DNA from: Streptomyces griseus subsp. griseus
GTDB taxonomy: Bacteria > Actinomycetota > Actinomycetes > Streptomycetales > Streptomycetaceae
NCBI RefSeq assembly: GCF_000720255.1
Contig: NZ_JOJE01000020.1
Location: 211,759 to 275,758, forward strand
Length of the DNA stretch: 64,000 bases
Reading direction: 5' to 3'
A program made the translations under genes and the position numbers. Position 1 is the stretch's first letter. Each line of letters begins with the position of its first letter. Below, piece by piece: positions 16,513 through 25,348 of the stretch. The notes under the pieces were generated by a model, which saw only the letters and a program-made list of their open reading frames with translations, made no database searches and was not told the DNA's origin.

Positions 16513-17594
16513 TGACCGACACGTCCCCCACTTCCGCGGCCCGGCCGGACGGCCCACCGCAGGAGTCGCGCTACGCCCGCCACGCCCTGGTCACCGGCTG
16601 GCGGCAGGACCTGCTGGGCTCGGCGACCGTGGTCGTGATCGGCGTGGGCGCGCTCGGCAACGTCGTCGCGCAGGCCCTCGCCCTCGCCGGTGTCGGCCGT
16701 CTGCTGCTCTGCGACCCCGACGTGGTGGCCCCGAGCAATCTCAGCCGCTGTCCGCTCTTCCGCGTCGACGACGTGGGCCGCCCCAAGGCGCGGGTCGCCG
16801 CCGCCGCGCTCACCGGCCTGGCCCCGGAGGTACGGGCCGAGGCCCGCACCGCGCCCCTGGTCTCCGGCGTCGGCCTGGGCGAACTGCGCGCCGCCGCACT
16901 GGTGGTGAGCTGCCTCGACAGCCGGGCCGCACGGATCGAACTCGCCTCCCGTTGCAACCTGGTCGGCGCCGCCATGCTCGACGGCGGCACCCACGACTGG
17001 GGCGGACAGGTCACGTACTTCCCGCCCGGCGGCCGGTGCTGGGCGTGCGGGACTCCCCCCGAGGAGCTGGCCCTGGTGGACAGCCCCTGGTCGTGCACCG
17101 CGCCGCTCGCCGCCGGGCTGCCGGTCGGCGCGAGTGCCCCGGTGTCGTTCCTCGTCGGATCGTGGCTCGCCGGTCACGCCGTACGGCTGCTGCTGGGCCT
17201 GCCGGTGGAGCGGCTGCCGCTGCGGATCGACGCGTACGGCTCCGCGCTGCCCGTCTCCGTCAGGGGTTCCATGAACACACCCGGGGAGGACTGCCCACTG
17301 CACGAGCACATCGACGAGGACGACGTCCGGCGACTGCCCTTCGGCCACGAGGCCCCGGTGAGCGCGCTGCTCGCCCACACCGGTCCGGACGAGGAACCAC
17401 TGGGCTGGGCCGGTTTCCGGGCCGCCGACGAGCCGCCGAACGCGCTGCCCGCGGCGTTCCGGCTGCGAGCGGCGCCGCCGGAGGCCACTCTGCGCGAGAT
17501 CGGAGTGGCTCCCGCGGAGGTGCTGGCCGTCACGCGGCGGGACGGCAGTGGACTGCGGTATCTGGAGTTGGCCGGGGACGGGGGGATCGCATGA
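16512..17594 (+). CDS. ThiF/MoeB/E1-like ubiquitin-activating enzyme
   Basis: 360 residues. The E1 superfamily adenylates the C-terminal glycine of a ubiquitin-like protein and often carries it as a thioester. Visible are the Rossmann ATP loop VIGVGALGN (43-50), CDPDVVAPSNLSRC with the conserved Asn and Arg (67-80), the lysine of GRPKAR (K92), and the SCLDSR Asp (133-138). Zinc ligands are C176-x2-C179 and probably C261-x2-H264. C195 in SPWSCTAPLAAG aligns with the acceptor cysteine region of ThiF/MoeB. ATG 16512 overlaps the upstream stop; the frame is open further upstream but without homology. The E2-type gene overlaps its 3' end by four bases. Confidence 0.9.
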   Translation: MTDTSPTSAARPDGPPQESRYARHALVTGWRQDLLGSATVVVIGVGALGNVVAQALALAGVGRLLLCDPDVVAPSNLSRCPLFRVDDVGRPKARVAAAALTGLAPEVRAEARTAPLVSGVGLGELRAAALVVSCLDSRAARIELASRCNLVGAAMLDGGTHDWGGQVTYFPPGGRCWACGTPPEELALVDSPWSCTAPLAAGLPVGASAPVSFLVGSWLAGHAVRLLLGLPVERLPLRIDAYGSALPVSVRGSMNTPGEDCPLHEHIDEDDVRRLPFGHEAPVSALLAHTGPDEEPLGWAGFRAADEPPNALPAAFRLRAAPPEATLREIGVAPAEVLAVTRRDGSGLRYLELAGDGGIA

Positions 17595-19372
17595 GAGACG
17601 ACCTGAGGGACGCGCTGTACCGGGAGCTGGAGGAGACGGTGACTCCGGAGGAAGCGGGGATGTATCTCGCCTCGCTCCGCTTTCCCATGCACCGGCTCGA
17701 TTTCAGAACCGCCCCACAGCTGTTCTGGTCCAAACTCCGCAAGCTGCTGGACAGGGGCGTGCTGGTCGACGGCGAGGACAGCCTGATCCGTCAGATCGCC
17801 CCCGCCTACCCGGGCAACCCGGTGCTCCAGCAGGCCTACTGGTCGCTGTCCGCCCCGCAGGCCAACCACTTCGGCGGCGGTCACATGCCTGCGCAGCCCC
17901 CGCCCCCGCCGCCACACCCGGGCTACCCGCAGTACGGCGCACCGCCCATGCCGCCCCAGTACCAGGCACAGACACCGGAGGCGCCGCCCCAGGGCTACTT
18001 CGCTGCACCTTTGCCGCCGGACCCGACGACCGCCGCGCCTGGCATGGGCTTCCCGCCGGGCCGGGGCACCCCGCCGTTCACCGGCCCGTACCACGCCCAG
18101 CAGCCCCAACAGCCCCACCCGGGACGGCCGCACCCTCAGGAGACCATCCAGACACCGACCACCCCGCCGGACCCCGAGCCCGCCGCGCCCACCGAGTTCC
18201 ACACGCTGGTGTTCATCGCGGTGAGCCACCATGGTGATTTCATCATGGCCGTGCAGGAGGAGGACCTGTCCGCCCAGGTGCTCTTCGTCAGCTCCGGCGC
18301 CGGCGCCCCGGTGGGCCAGGTGGCGATGCTGCTGTCCGAGCCGTTGCCGCCGGAGCGGGTCACGGCCCTGCGGAACACGCTGCGCGACCGCGGAGCCTCG
18401 GACCTGGAGATCCTGCAGCAGGTGCACGGGCACCGGCCGCACATCTTCCGCAAGCTGCACGCCCTGGGGCCCGACCAGCAGCCGTACGAGTTCGACAACG
18501 TCCCCTCCACCACGACGGGGCACGACATCGCGGCCGCCGTCCTCGGGTTCGGCGAGGGCGCCCTGCGTGAGCGGCTCGCGCGGCGGCGGCGGACCGTCGT
18601 CGACCGGTCGGTGCCCGGTGGGGACTGGGTGGAGCTGGACCCGCTGTCGCAGACGCTCTACGACTCCGGCGTGCGGGACGGCGACACACTGCGCGTGTCG
18701 CCCGAGAGCACCGCCGGCGCGGGCGCGCCGCAGAGCCGGATCCGGGCGATCCTGCGGGTGAAGCGGGAGATCCTGCGGTACGCGCAGCAGCACGGCGACA
18801 GCTTCCGGATCGACCACATGGACGATTCGGAGTTCCCGACGGTCTACGACATCTCCTTCGATGCGCTGGGTTTCCGCCCCCCGCCCGAGGGCGCGCCCCC
18901 CGGAACGCTCCCGATGCCCCAGCCCTCGCACACGGTGACCATCCTGCTCGGCCCGGACTTCCCGTACGGCGCGCCGGTGGCCGTGTGGCAGACACCGGTG
19001 TTCCATCCCAACATCCTGGGTCCCGAGAGGCCACCCGGATTTCCCCCGGGTGCCCCGGACGGACTGGTGTGTCTGGGACCGTTGAACCGGGCGTACCGGC
19101 CGACGATGGACTTCGGGAGGCTGTGTCAGATGCTGGTCGACATCGCGGGCTACCGCACGTACGACGTCCGCTCCCACAATGACGGTGGCGAGGGGTGGTT
19201 CAACGCGCGCGCCGCGGCGTGGGCCGCCTCCGAGAAGGGGGAGGGCATGATCAAGGACATCGGTGGCGTGCCGTCGGCACCGGCGCGGGAGAACCCGGAC
19301 GGGGACGCCGGCAGCCTGCGGGTACGGGCCCTGCGGCTGCGGAAAGCGGACGTGGTCGGCGATGGCGCCTGA
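17591..19372 (+). CDS. EAD - Ubl - E2 (UBC-fold) fusion protein
   Basis: 593 residues in ordered modules. Residues 3-82 are a helical effector-associated domain (YRELEETVTPEEAGMYLA to PAYPGNPVL). Residues 98-200 are a Pro/Gln-rich linker and 201-285 an unassigned alpha/beta region. Residues 286-371 form a YukD-like ubiquitin beta-grasp (IFRKLHALGPDQQPYEF to LYDSGVRDGDTLRVSPE). Residues 380-545 are a UBC/E2 fold with FPYGAPVAVWQTPVFHPNI and the catalytic Cys C494 in GLVCLGPL; HPN is at 472-474. The Ubl is internal and lacks a terminal GG, so it is probably a docking module rather than the conjugated tag. ATG 17591 gives an ATGA overlap with the E1-like gene. Confidence 0.85.
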   Translation: MRDDLRDALYRELEETVTPEEAGMYLASLRFPMHRLDFRTAPQLFWSKLRKLLDRGVLVDGEDSLIRQIAPAYPGNPVLQQAYWSLSAPQANHFGGGHMPAQPPPPPPHPGYPQYGAPPMPPQYQAQTPEAPPQGYFAAPLPPDPTTAAPGMGFPPGRGTPPFTGPYHAQQPQQPHPGRPHPQETIQTPTTPPDPEPAAPTEFHTLVFIAVSHHGDFIMAVQEEDLSAQVLFVSSGAGAPVGQVAMLLSEPLPPERVTALRNTLRDRGASDLEILQQVHGHRPHIFRKLHALGPDQQPYEFDNVPSTTTGHDIAAAVLGFGEGALRERLARRRRTVVDRSVPGGDWVELDPLSQTLYDSGVRDGDTLRVSPESTAGAGAPQSRIRAILRVKREILRYAQQHGDSFRIDHMDDSEFPTVYDISFDALGFRPPPEGAPPGTLPMPQPSHTVTILLGPDFPYGAPVAVWQTPVFHPNILGPERPPGFPPGAPDGLVCLGPLNRAYRPTMDFGRLCQMLVDIAGYRTYDVRSHNDGGEGWFNARAAAWAASEKGEGMIKDIGGVPSAPARENPDGDAGSLRVRALRLRKADVVGDGA

Positions 19373-20609
19373 CGAGGGCCCTCGCAGGTGGCCGCCGGAC
19401 GGGGGTCTGGAGCTGGGCCGCGAGCCCCAGGTCGAGCTGTTCTGGGGCGAGGGCACAGGGCATCTCGCCGAGCGGCTGCCCATGGTGCCCCTGCTGGAGG
19501 CGGTGCTGGCCGGTGAACTGCGCGAGCACGCACGGGATCCGGACTTCGGTTTCGTCCTGCTGTTCCACGACATCGAGGGCCGGGACCGCTACGAGGGGCC
19601 GCCGGAGATCGTCAACCTGCGTCCCGACTTCGGCCATCTGACGGTGCTGGCGCACGTCGGGGACCGGGTGCTGTACCAGCAGCCGCACTCGGTGACCGGG
19701 CTGCTGGGTCCGGTGCTCGCGGCGCTGGCCCGCAGCATCGATCCCGCCGCGCCGCGCTGGTCCTTCCGCGTCGACTCCGTCGCCCAGCGCGACTCGGCGG
19801 CCCGGCGCGGCCAACAGGACCGCGCGGACTACGGCGACTACGGCGACTTCGACCGCTACGACCTCTACGACCCGTACGACCGCTACGACGCCTACGACCG
19901 TCGGCGGCGCGGCGGTCCGCTCGACGGCCGGGACGCGTCCCGGCTGCCGCCGGTCGTGACGGGCACCGCCGATGTGGACGTCACCCGCTCCTCGCGGCTG
20001 TCGTTCGGTGTGCGCCGGGTGGAGGAGCCGGAGGCGCCGCGGATCAGCTCCTCCGACCGGCACGGTGCGGGGCTGCCACAGCACCTGGAGGAGCGGCCGG
20101 TGACCGTGCTGCTGACGCCGCGGGTCCAGCGGCTGCTGGAGCACGACCTGCGCTTGTCCCTGGAGGTCGAGGAGGGCGGCTTCCTCCTGGGCAAGGTGTA
20201 CCGCAGACCGGACAGCGCGGACGGTCATGTGGTGATCGTCGAACATGTGCTGCCGGCCGAGCACTCCGGGGCCTCGCACATGCACTTCACGTTCACGGGG
20301 GACTCCTTCCGCACCATGAGCCGTGTCATGGAGGAGCGTCATCCCGAGGACCAGCTGCTCGGCTGGTACCACACGCATCTGTTCTCGGCGGTCGGCGGGA
20401 TGGGACTGTCCCGCACCGACGTCGAGTTGCACCGGGCCACCTTCCGCCGCCCCTGGCAGGTCGCCGCACTGATCAACATCTCGGGCGGCCGCCGCGTCGT
20501 GCGCTGCTACAGCCGCTCCGAGAACTCCATGGAAGCGTGCCCCCTGTGGAGCCGGGATGACGACACTGCCCCTTACCGTCTCACGCGTCCTTCGCTGGGC
20601 CGCCGTTGA
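19362..20609 (+). CDS. JAB/JAMM metallo-isopeptidase (deubiquitinase-like)
   Basis: 415 residues. The C-terminal half is a JAB/MPN domain. Glu 270/271 lies in EVEEGGFLLGKV, H337 and H339 in LLGWYHTHLF, then S350 and D353 in GLSRTDVEL, giving E...HxH-x10-S-x2-D, with three more residues between His and Ser than the canonical spacing. Such zinc enzymes cut ubiquitin-like tags from targets or trim precursors. Residues 1-145 are an unassigned alpha/beta domain. Residues about 157-180 are a Tyr/Asp-rich low-complexity tract (YDLYDPYDRYDAYDR). ATG 19362 lies inside the E2 gene (11-base overlap) in the same operon. Confidence 0.88.
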   Translation: MAPDEGPRRWPPDGGLELGREPQVELFWGEGTGHLAERLPMVPLLEAVLAGELREHARDPDFGFVLLFHDIEGRDRYEGPPEIVNLRPDFGHLTVLAHVGDRVLYQQPHSVTGLLGPVLAALARSIDPAAPRWSFRVDSVAQRDSAARRGQQDRADYGDYGDFDRYDLYDPYDRYDAYDRRRRGGPLDGRDASRLPPVVTGTADVDVTRSSRLSFGVRRVEEPEAPRISSSDRHGAGLPQHLEERPVTVLLTPRVQRLLEHDLRLSLEVEEGGFLLGKVYRRPDSADGHVVIVEHVLPAEHSGASHMHFTFTGDSFRTMSRVMEERHPEDQLLGWYHTHLFSAVGGMGLSRTDVELHRATFRRPWQVAALINISGGRRVVRCYSRSENSMEACPLWSRDDDTAPYRLTRPSLGRR

Positions 20610-21489
20610 CCGCGCCGGCCCCCCACCGTCCGTGTCCGACGCCGCCGGACCGCGGCCCGGGGACGACGGCGACCCGGTGGCGGGGGTGGAACGGCTGGCC
20701 GCGGTGACGGCGGCCCGGCTGCGGCTGTCCGCCCCGCCGTTGGGCGACGGCGGGCCCGCCGGGCTCGGCGCGCTGCTGCTCGCCACCGCCGTGGCCCTGC
20801 GGCACGTTCCCGAGGTGGCCGGGATGGCCCTGGACGTGTCCGCTCCGGACTCCGCGGCGGATCTGCTGGCCCGGCACGGTCTGGTGCGCCGGGTCCGCTC
20901 CTGCGGTGACCCGGCGCTCGCGCCCGACGACAGACTGGGCGACGAACTGCTGCGCCACTCACCCCTGACCGGGCTGCTGAGCGCGCCCGCGACCACGCCC
21001 GGCGCCGAGGCGGCCGCCGAGCAGGTCCTGGACCGGCTGCTCGGTCACCCCGAGGGCCGTACGACGGTCACCACCGCACTCGCGCCCCCGCCCACCGGCC
21101 CGCGCACGGCGCGCTGGCGCGCCCGGCTGCTGGAACGCCGCCGGTACACCGCCGAGGAACGGCGGTGGGTCCTCGACGTGTACGAGACGGCCCTGTTGCA
21201 CCACGGGCCGGAACTGCGCCGTCGTACCGCCCACGCCACCGTGGTACTGGCGGGTGTCGGGCCCGTGCCGCCCGGCCCCGACGAGCGGGACACCGGGGCG
21301 GGCCGGGTGGTGGACGAGGCCGAGGCGCTCGCCGAGTGGTGGCGGCCGCTGGCGGTGCTCACCCACCGCCACGGCACGGAGCTGCGCGCCCGACCGCTGC
21401 TGGAGGGCTACGACGACGCCCTGGAGCTGTGCCGGATCCACCGGGGCGTGCTGGCCCGTACCGAACTGACCCGATTGGCGGCCCGGTGA
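20557..21489 (+). CDS. Uncharacterised operon protein, 310 aa
   Basis: I do not recognise this protein. It is soluble, Ala/Leu/Arg-rich and predicted mostly helical, with two halves joined near residue 135. The first half has repeated Asp/Leu helices (LGALLLATAVALRHVPEVAG) and the second contains YTAEERRWVLDVYETALLHH and EALAEWWRPLAVLTHRHGT. ATG 20557 has GTGGAGCCGGG directly upstream and overlaps the JAB gene by 53 bases, an unusually long overlap; GTGA joins it to the AAA+ gene after it. Its place between the isopeptidase and the unfoldase suggests an adaptor. No signal peptide or membrane helix. Confidence 0.65.
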   Translation: MTTLPLTVSRVLRWAAVDRAGPPPSVSDAAGPRPGDDGDPVAGVERLAAVTAARLRLSAPPLGDGGPAGLGALLLATAVALRHVPEVAGMALDVSAPDSAADLLARHGLVRRVRSCGDPALAPDDRLGDELLRHSPLTGLLSAPATTPGAEAAAEQVLDRLLGHPEGRTTVTTALAPPPTGPRTARWRARLLERRRYTAEERRWVLDVYETALLHHGPELRRRTAHATVVLAGVGPVPPGPDERDTGAGRVVDEAEALAEWWRPLAVLTHRHGTELRARPLLEGYDDALELCRIHRGVLARTELTRLAAR

Positions 21490-23333
21490 GTGACATTCCC
21501 TACGAGGTGAAGGTGGTGGCCCGTTCCGAGGCCGAACGGAACGAGCTGCTGGGGGCGGCCCCGACGCTGTCGCTGCGGGACGTGCTGGCCTCCGGCGGCT
21601 ACCGGCTCGTGGAGGACGTGCCGGAGGAGTTGTTCGACCTGCCGTGGGAACGGTTCGCGCCGGACTGCGTGGTGGAGGGCCGTACGGAGTCCGGGGCGGG
21701 ACCGTCCGAGGCGGTGCCGGACCGGCAGGCGGAGCATCCGGCCGAGCTGAGGGACGGTCAGGCGGTGCGGTTCGCCTACTGGGAGCACATCGAGCAGGTG
21801 GCCTCGCTGCTGCGCAACGGCCTGCCGGTCCTCGTCGTCACCGAGAAGCTGGTCGTCACCCACTTGTGGACCGAGATGACCTCGAGCGCGGATCTCCGTC
21901 CGGTGCTGCTGGAGGACCCGCAGGGCGCGGCCGCCGCGGCCGTCGAGGATCCCCCGGCCGGTCAGGAGGTGGCCGTGCTGTCAGGGATGGTGGACCCCCT
22001 GCGCGCCGAGGCCGGCGTCCGCGCCGACCGGCTGACCCAGCTGCGCGGCCTGCTGGAGCGCCACAAGGACGGGGACGTCATCGTCCTGCCGCATCTCGAT
22101 CTGCTCTGCGGCGGCCAGGACCTGGGGCGGCACGCCGAGGCCAGGGAACTCGTGGAGCTGCTGTACGAGTACCCGGACCGGCTGGTGCTCGCCTTCGCCG
22201 ACACCTCGCTGCCGCTGCCGCACGTGCTCGCCGAACGGTTCAGCGTCCGTGTCTCCATCTCCGGTGTCCCGCCCACGGTCCCGGTGCCGCACCGGCCGGA
22301 CGCCCCCAGGGTCCCGCTCGGCGTCGCGCTGGTCACGGCGGACGAGGCGAACTGCTTCGAGAACTTCAGCCCTCGGGACTTCCACAAGCACGTGGCCGGT
22401 CTCAACCCGGTGCGGATGCGTCAGGCGATGCGCTACGCCCACCAGGTGCACAGCGAGCCCCGTCCCGAGGGCGGCCGCCCCTCGGTGCGGGACCTGCGGG
22501 GCACCCTGCGCTCCTTCAAGGCGAAGCAGTCCACCATGTTCGAGGTGCCCGACGTCACGCTCGCCGACATCGGCGGCTACGACGACGTCAAGAGGGAGAT
22601 CGAGCAGGCCCTGGCCATTGTCACCGGCGCCCGGCAACTGCCCGCCGAACTGGAGTCGGTGCGGGGTGAGTTGGTGCCGCGCGGCTTCATCCTGCACGGC
22701 AAGCCGGGCACCGGCAAGACGCTCTTCGCCAAGGCGATCGCCAACATCATGGACGCGACCATCCAGGTCGTCTCGGGCCCCGAGGTACTGAACATGTACG
22801 TCGGTGAGAGCGAGCGGATGGTGCGCGAGGTGTTCGCCGCGGGCCGGCGCAGCGCGCCCTCGGTGATCGTCTTCGACGAGTTCGACGCGATCGCCTCGGC
22901 CCGCAGCAATCGCCAGGACGGCGGCACGCGGGTCGGCAACAGCGTGGTGGCGCAGATCCTCACCGAGATGGACGGCTTCCGTCCCGAGGTGCAGATGCTG
23001 GTCATCGGCACCACGAACCGCATCGACATGATCGACGCGGCCCTCCAGCGGCCCAGCCGGTTCCGCAGCATCCACATCGAACTGCCCGACCTGGCCGCCC
23101 GGCGTCAGATCCTGCGGCACCACGCGGGCCGCTACCACGTGAAGATCGAGGACGAACTGTTGGAACTGATCAGCGGCGCGACCGACCTCTGGAACGGAGA
23201 CGAACTGCGTTCCCTGATGCGGGACGCCGCCATCGAGGAGAACCTGCACCGCAGGCCGCCCACCGCGCTCCAGATGGGCAAGCTGGTCGGCCGCATCCAG
23301 CACGAGCGCCGTCAGCGCAAGGCGGAACAGTGA
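21486..23333 (+). CDS. AAA+ ATPase of the FtsH/Cdc48-like class with degenerate N-terminal half
   Basis: 615 residues. The C-terminal AAA domain is complete: DIGGYDDVKREIEQAL entry, Walker A GKPGTGKT (405-412), pore loop MYVGESE (438-444), Walker B VIVFDEFDAI (460-469), sensor GTTNR (508-512) and arginine fingers in QRPSRFR. The pore-loop Tyr-Val-Gly is that of substrate-threading unfoldases. The N-terminal 350 residues include a region with a Walker-B-like VIVLPHLDLL and LVLAFADTSLP but no P-loop, perhaps an inactive ATPase or substrate receptor. There is no zinc protease domain (no HEXXH), so it unfolds but does not itself cut. GTG 21486 is coupled to the gene before; the MoxR gene follows by GTGA. 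Confidence 0.85.
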   Translation: MSDIPYEVKVVARSEAERNELLGAAPTLSLRDVLASGGYRLVEDVPEELFDLPWERFAPDCVVEGRTESGAGPSEAVPDRQAEHPAELRDGQAVRFAYWEHIEQVASLLRNGLPVLVVTEKLVVTHLWTEMTSSADLRPVLLEDPQGAAAAAVEDPPAGQEVAVLSGMVDPLRAEAGVRADRLTQLRGLLERHKDGDVIVLPHLDLLCGGQDLGRHAEARELVELLYEYPDRLVLAFADTSLPLPHVLAERFSVRVSISGVPPTVPVPHRPDAPRVPLGVALVTADEANCFENFSPRDFHKHVAGLNPVRMRQAMRYAHQVHSEPRPEGGRPSVRDLRGTLRSFKAKQSTMFEVPDVTLADIGGYDDVKREIEQALAIVTGARQLPAELESVRGELVPRGFILHGKPGTGKTLFAKAIANIMDATIQVVSGPEVLNMYVGESERMVREVFAAGRRSAPSVIVFDEFDAIASARSNRQDGGTRVGNSVVAQILTEMDGFRPEVQMLVIGTTNRIDMIDAALQRPSRFRSIHIELPDLAARRQILRHHAGRYHVKIEDELLELISGATDLWNGDELRSLMRDAAIEENLHRRPPTALQMGKLVGRIQHERRQRKAEQ

Positions 23334-24505
23334 CGTCGCCCCCCGCCGCCGGCGCCGGTCCGGCACAGCTCGGCTGGGACGCGGAGGACCTGCGGGCCAT
23401 CCGCACGCTGCACACCCTCGGCCGCAGCGTGGAGCTGCATTTCACGGGCCGTCGGCAGGCGTTGGACCTGCTGAAGATCGCGGTCGTCGCCCAGGAGCAC
23501 GTGCTGCTGCTGGGCCCGCCCGGAACCGGCAAGACCGATCTGGTGTCCCGGTTCGCGGCCGGTCTCGGCACCCACCCCTTCATCCGGCTGCTCACCCGTT
23601 TCACCGAGCCCGCCGAGCTGTTCGGCCCGATGGACGTGGTCGCCTTCCGCGACGGCCGTCACGTGGTCCGCACCGAGGGCATGCTGCCGGAGGCGTCGAT
23701 CGTCTTCCTGGACGAGGTGTTCCAGTGCGGCAGCCCGATCCTCAACACGCTGCTGACGGTGATGAACGAGCGGCTGTTCCGGCACGGCGGGGGAACCGTC
23801 AAGGTGCCGCTGATCAGCCTGATCGGGGCCGCCAACACACTGCCCCGCGACCCGTCCCTGCTGGCCTTCGCGGACCGGTTCCTGCTGCGGCTGCACGTGA
23901 CACCGGTGGCGGAGAGCCGCCTCGAGGACCTGCTCGCGGCGCACTTCGCACCGCCACCGCCGGACGCCGCGCAGCGGGCCGACGGGCAGACCTACGTCGA
24001 CAAGGACTCCCTGGACCGGCTCGGCCGCCAGGCGGCCCGCGTCGATCTGAGCGGGGTGACCGCCGCCTACCAGGCGCTGATCCGCGAACTGCTCGGGCAG
24101 GGGGTGGCCCTGTCGGACCGGCGGATCATCCGCGGCACCCGGCTGGTGGCGGCCGCCGCGATGCTCGACGAGCGGGTGCGGGCCGTGCCCGGCGACCTGT
24201 GGCCGCTGCGCCACTTCTGGTCCGATCCGGTGCACGAGCCGGTGGTGGCGGAGGCGGTGAGCCGGTTGGGCGGTGACGACGGCGCGCGGCAGGCACGGGG
24301 GCGCGACCCGCAGGCCGTCCTGGCGGACGCCCGGATCCTGTTCCGCCGACTGGGATCGGACCCCTCCCCCGCCGCCACGGAGGCGACACTGCGCGGCCTG
24401 AACAGACTGCGGCGGGAGCTGGAGGCACATCATCCGGGCAATGGGGCCGCACGGGACGAACTGGGCACTATCATCACCAACACGCTTGAGTTCCTTCCCC
24501 GTTGA
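23330..24505 (+). CDS. MoxR/RavA-type AAA+ ATPase
   Basis: 391 residues. GPPGTGKTD (62-70) is the Walker A, followed by the MoxR hallmark FTEPAELFGPMD, Walker B IVFLDEVF (124-131) and ILNTLLTVMNERLF, then a sensor GAANTLPRDPSLLAFADRF. MoxR ATPases are chaperone-like helix-2-insert AAA+ proteins that work with a vWA partner to load or remodel clients. The vWA partner here is the C-terminal part of the protein at 27999-31280. GTG start coupled by overlap to the FtsH-like gene. The C-terminal 120 residues are helical (lid). Confidence 0.9.
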   Translation: MTSPPAAGAGPAQLGWDAEDLRAIRTLHTLGRSVELHFTGRRQALDLLKIAVVAQEHVLLLGPPGTGKTDLVSRFAAGLGTHPFIRLLTRFTEPAELFGPMDVVAFRDGRHVVRTEGMLPEASIVFLDEVFQCGSPILNTLLTVMNERLFRHGGGTVKVPLISLIGAANTLPRDPSLLAFADRFLLRLHVTPVAESRLEDLLAAHFAPPPPDAAQRADGQTYVDKDSLDRLGRQAARVDLSGVTAAYQALIRELLGQGVALSDRRIIRGTRLVAAAAMLDERVRAVPGDLWPLRHFWSDPVHEPVVAEAVSRLGGDDGARQARGRDPQAVLADARILFRRLGSDPSPAATEATLRGLNRLRRELEAHHPGNGAARDELGTIITNTLEFLPR

Positions 24506-24548
24506 GCGGGGAAGCGACCGGGCCCCGTACGGGGGGAGCCGACAGGAC

Positions 24549-25346
24549 ATGTGCAATCCACGCCGAGTCAGAGTCACCGCGACGCGGGAGGTCGCCGAGG
24601 CCTGGCAGGTCGAGCTGGAGCGCCGGGTCGCCCTCAGCGACACCGTCGTCAGCGAACTGGAGATCTCCTACCCCTTCGGCGGCACCCTGGGCGACCGCAC
24701 CCGCGCGGTCTTCGAGGCCGCCCTCGCCCGGGATCCGCACTGGCGGGAGACGAGCGACGGCGCCCATGAACTGCCGCTCGCCGACGGCCTGGTGACATAC
24801 CGGTCGGCGGACGGCACGCTCGTGGTGCGGGCCCGGCTGACGGACACCGCGCGCGCCGAGGGGGTGGCGGCCGAGACCCTGCGCGGCACGGTCACGGACG
24901 TGGCGCACGGCGAGGGCGAGGGCCGCTACTACGACGACAACTACCGCGGCAGGACCCGGCGGGCCGCCGACGCGGAGGCCCGCAGGATCGCCGAGTCGGC
25001 GGCGGAGCGCAACGCGCGGGCGCTGCTCGCCGGCGTGCGCCGCCGCGCCCAGGAGGCCTCCGCGGTCGCTGAGCGGGGTGCCGAGGACCGCGTACGGCAG
25101 GCGGCCACCGCGGACGCCGCCGCGCACTTGGAGGCCGAGCGGGCCCGGGTGCGCGAGGAACTCGACGCCCGCAACCGGGTCCGGGTGGAGCAGCTGGGGC
25201 AGGAGGCGTTGCGGGCGGTGAACGCCGTACTGGCGCTGGCGTACCGGGAGGCGCTGCTCGCCTTCGCACGGGAGCAGGGGGCCCGCGCCGTCAAGGTCGA
25301 CGAGTCGGAGGACTCGATCGCCGTCGAGTTCGAGATGGGGAGCTAG
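24549..25346 (+). CDS. Ternary-system accessory protein beginning MCNPRR, with coiled coil
   Basis: 265 residues. The start MCNPRRVRVTATREVAEAW, with a cysteine at position 2, is a pattern I associate with accessory genes of FtsH/MoxR-vWA ternary operons. Residues 20-145 form an alpha/beta domain (SELEISYPFGGTLGDRTRAV; DGLVTYRSADGTLVVRARL). Residues about 145-235 are a long Ala/Arg/Glu coiled coil, ending with KVDESEDSIAVEFEMGS. ATG 24549 is chosen because GGGGGGAG lies ten bases upstream and the N-terminal motif follows; the frame is open upstream into the MoxR gene. Catalytic role: none visible. A structural scaffold for the ATPases is inferred. Confidence 0.7.
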   Translation: MCNPRRVRVTATREVAEAWQVELERRVALSDTVVSELEISYPFGGTLGDRTRAVFEAALARDPHWRETSDGAHELPLADGLVTYRSADGTLVVRARLTDTARAEGVAAETLRGTVTDVAHGEGEGRYYDDNYRGRTRRAADAEARRIAESAAERNARALLAGVRRRAQEASAVAERGAEDRVRQAATADAAAHLEAERARVREELDARNRVRVEQLGQEALRAVNAVLALAYREALLAFAREQGARAVKVDESEDSIAVEFEMGS

Positions 25347-25348
25347 CC

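Noticed and set aside
17591..19372. Pup or a free ubiquitin-like modifier with a C-terminal GG
   Set aside because: The beta-grasp domain is internal, followed by a full E2 domain, and the protein ends VGDGA; no Pup-like gene or proteasome subunits were seen.
21486..23333. Calling the AAA+ protein a true FtsH protease
   Set aside because: No HEXXH zinc site and no N-terminal membrane helix are visible; only the ATPase matches.
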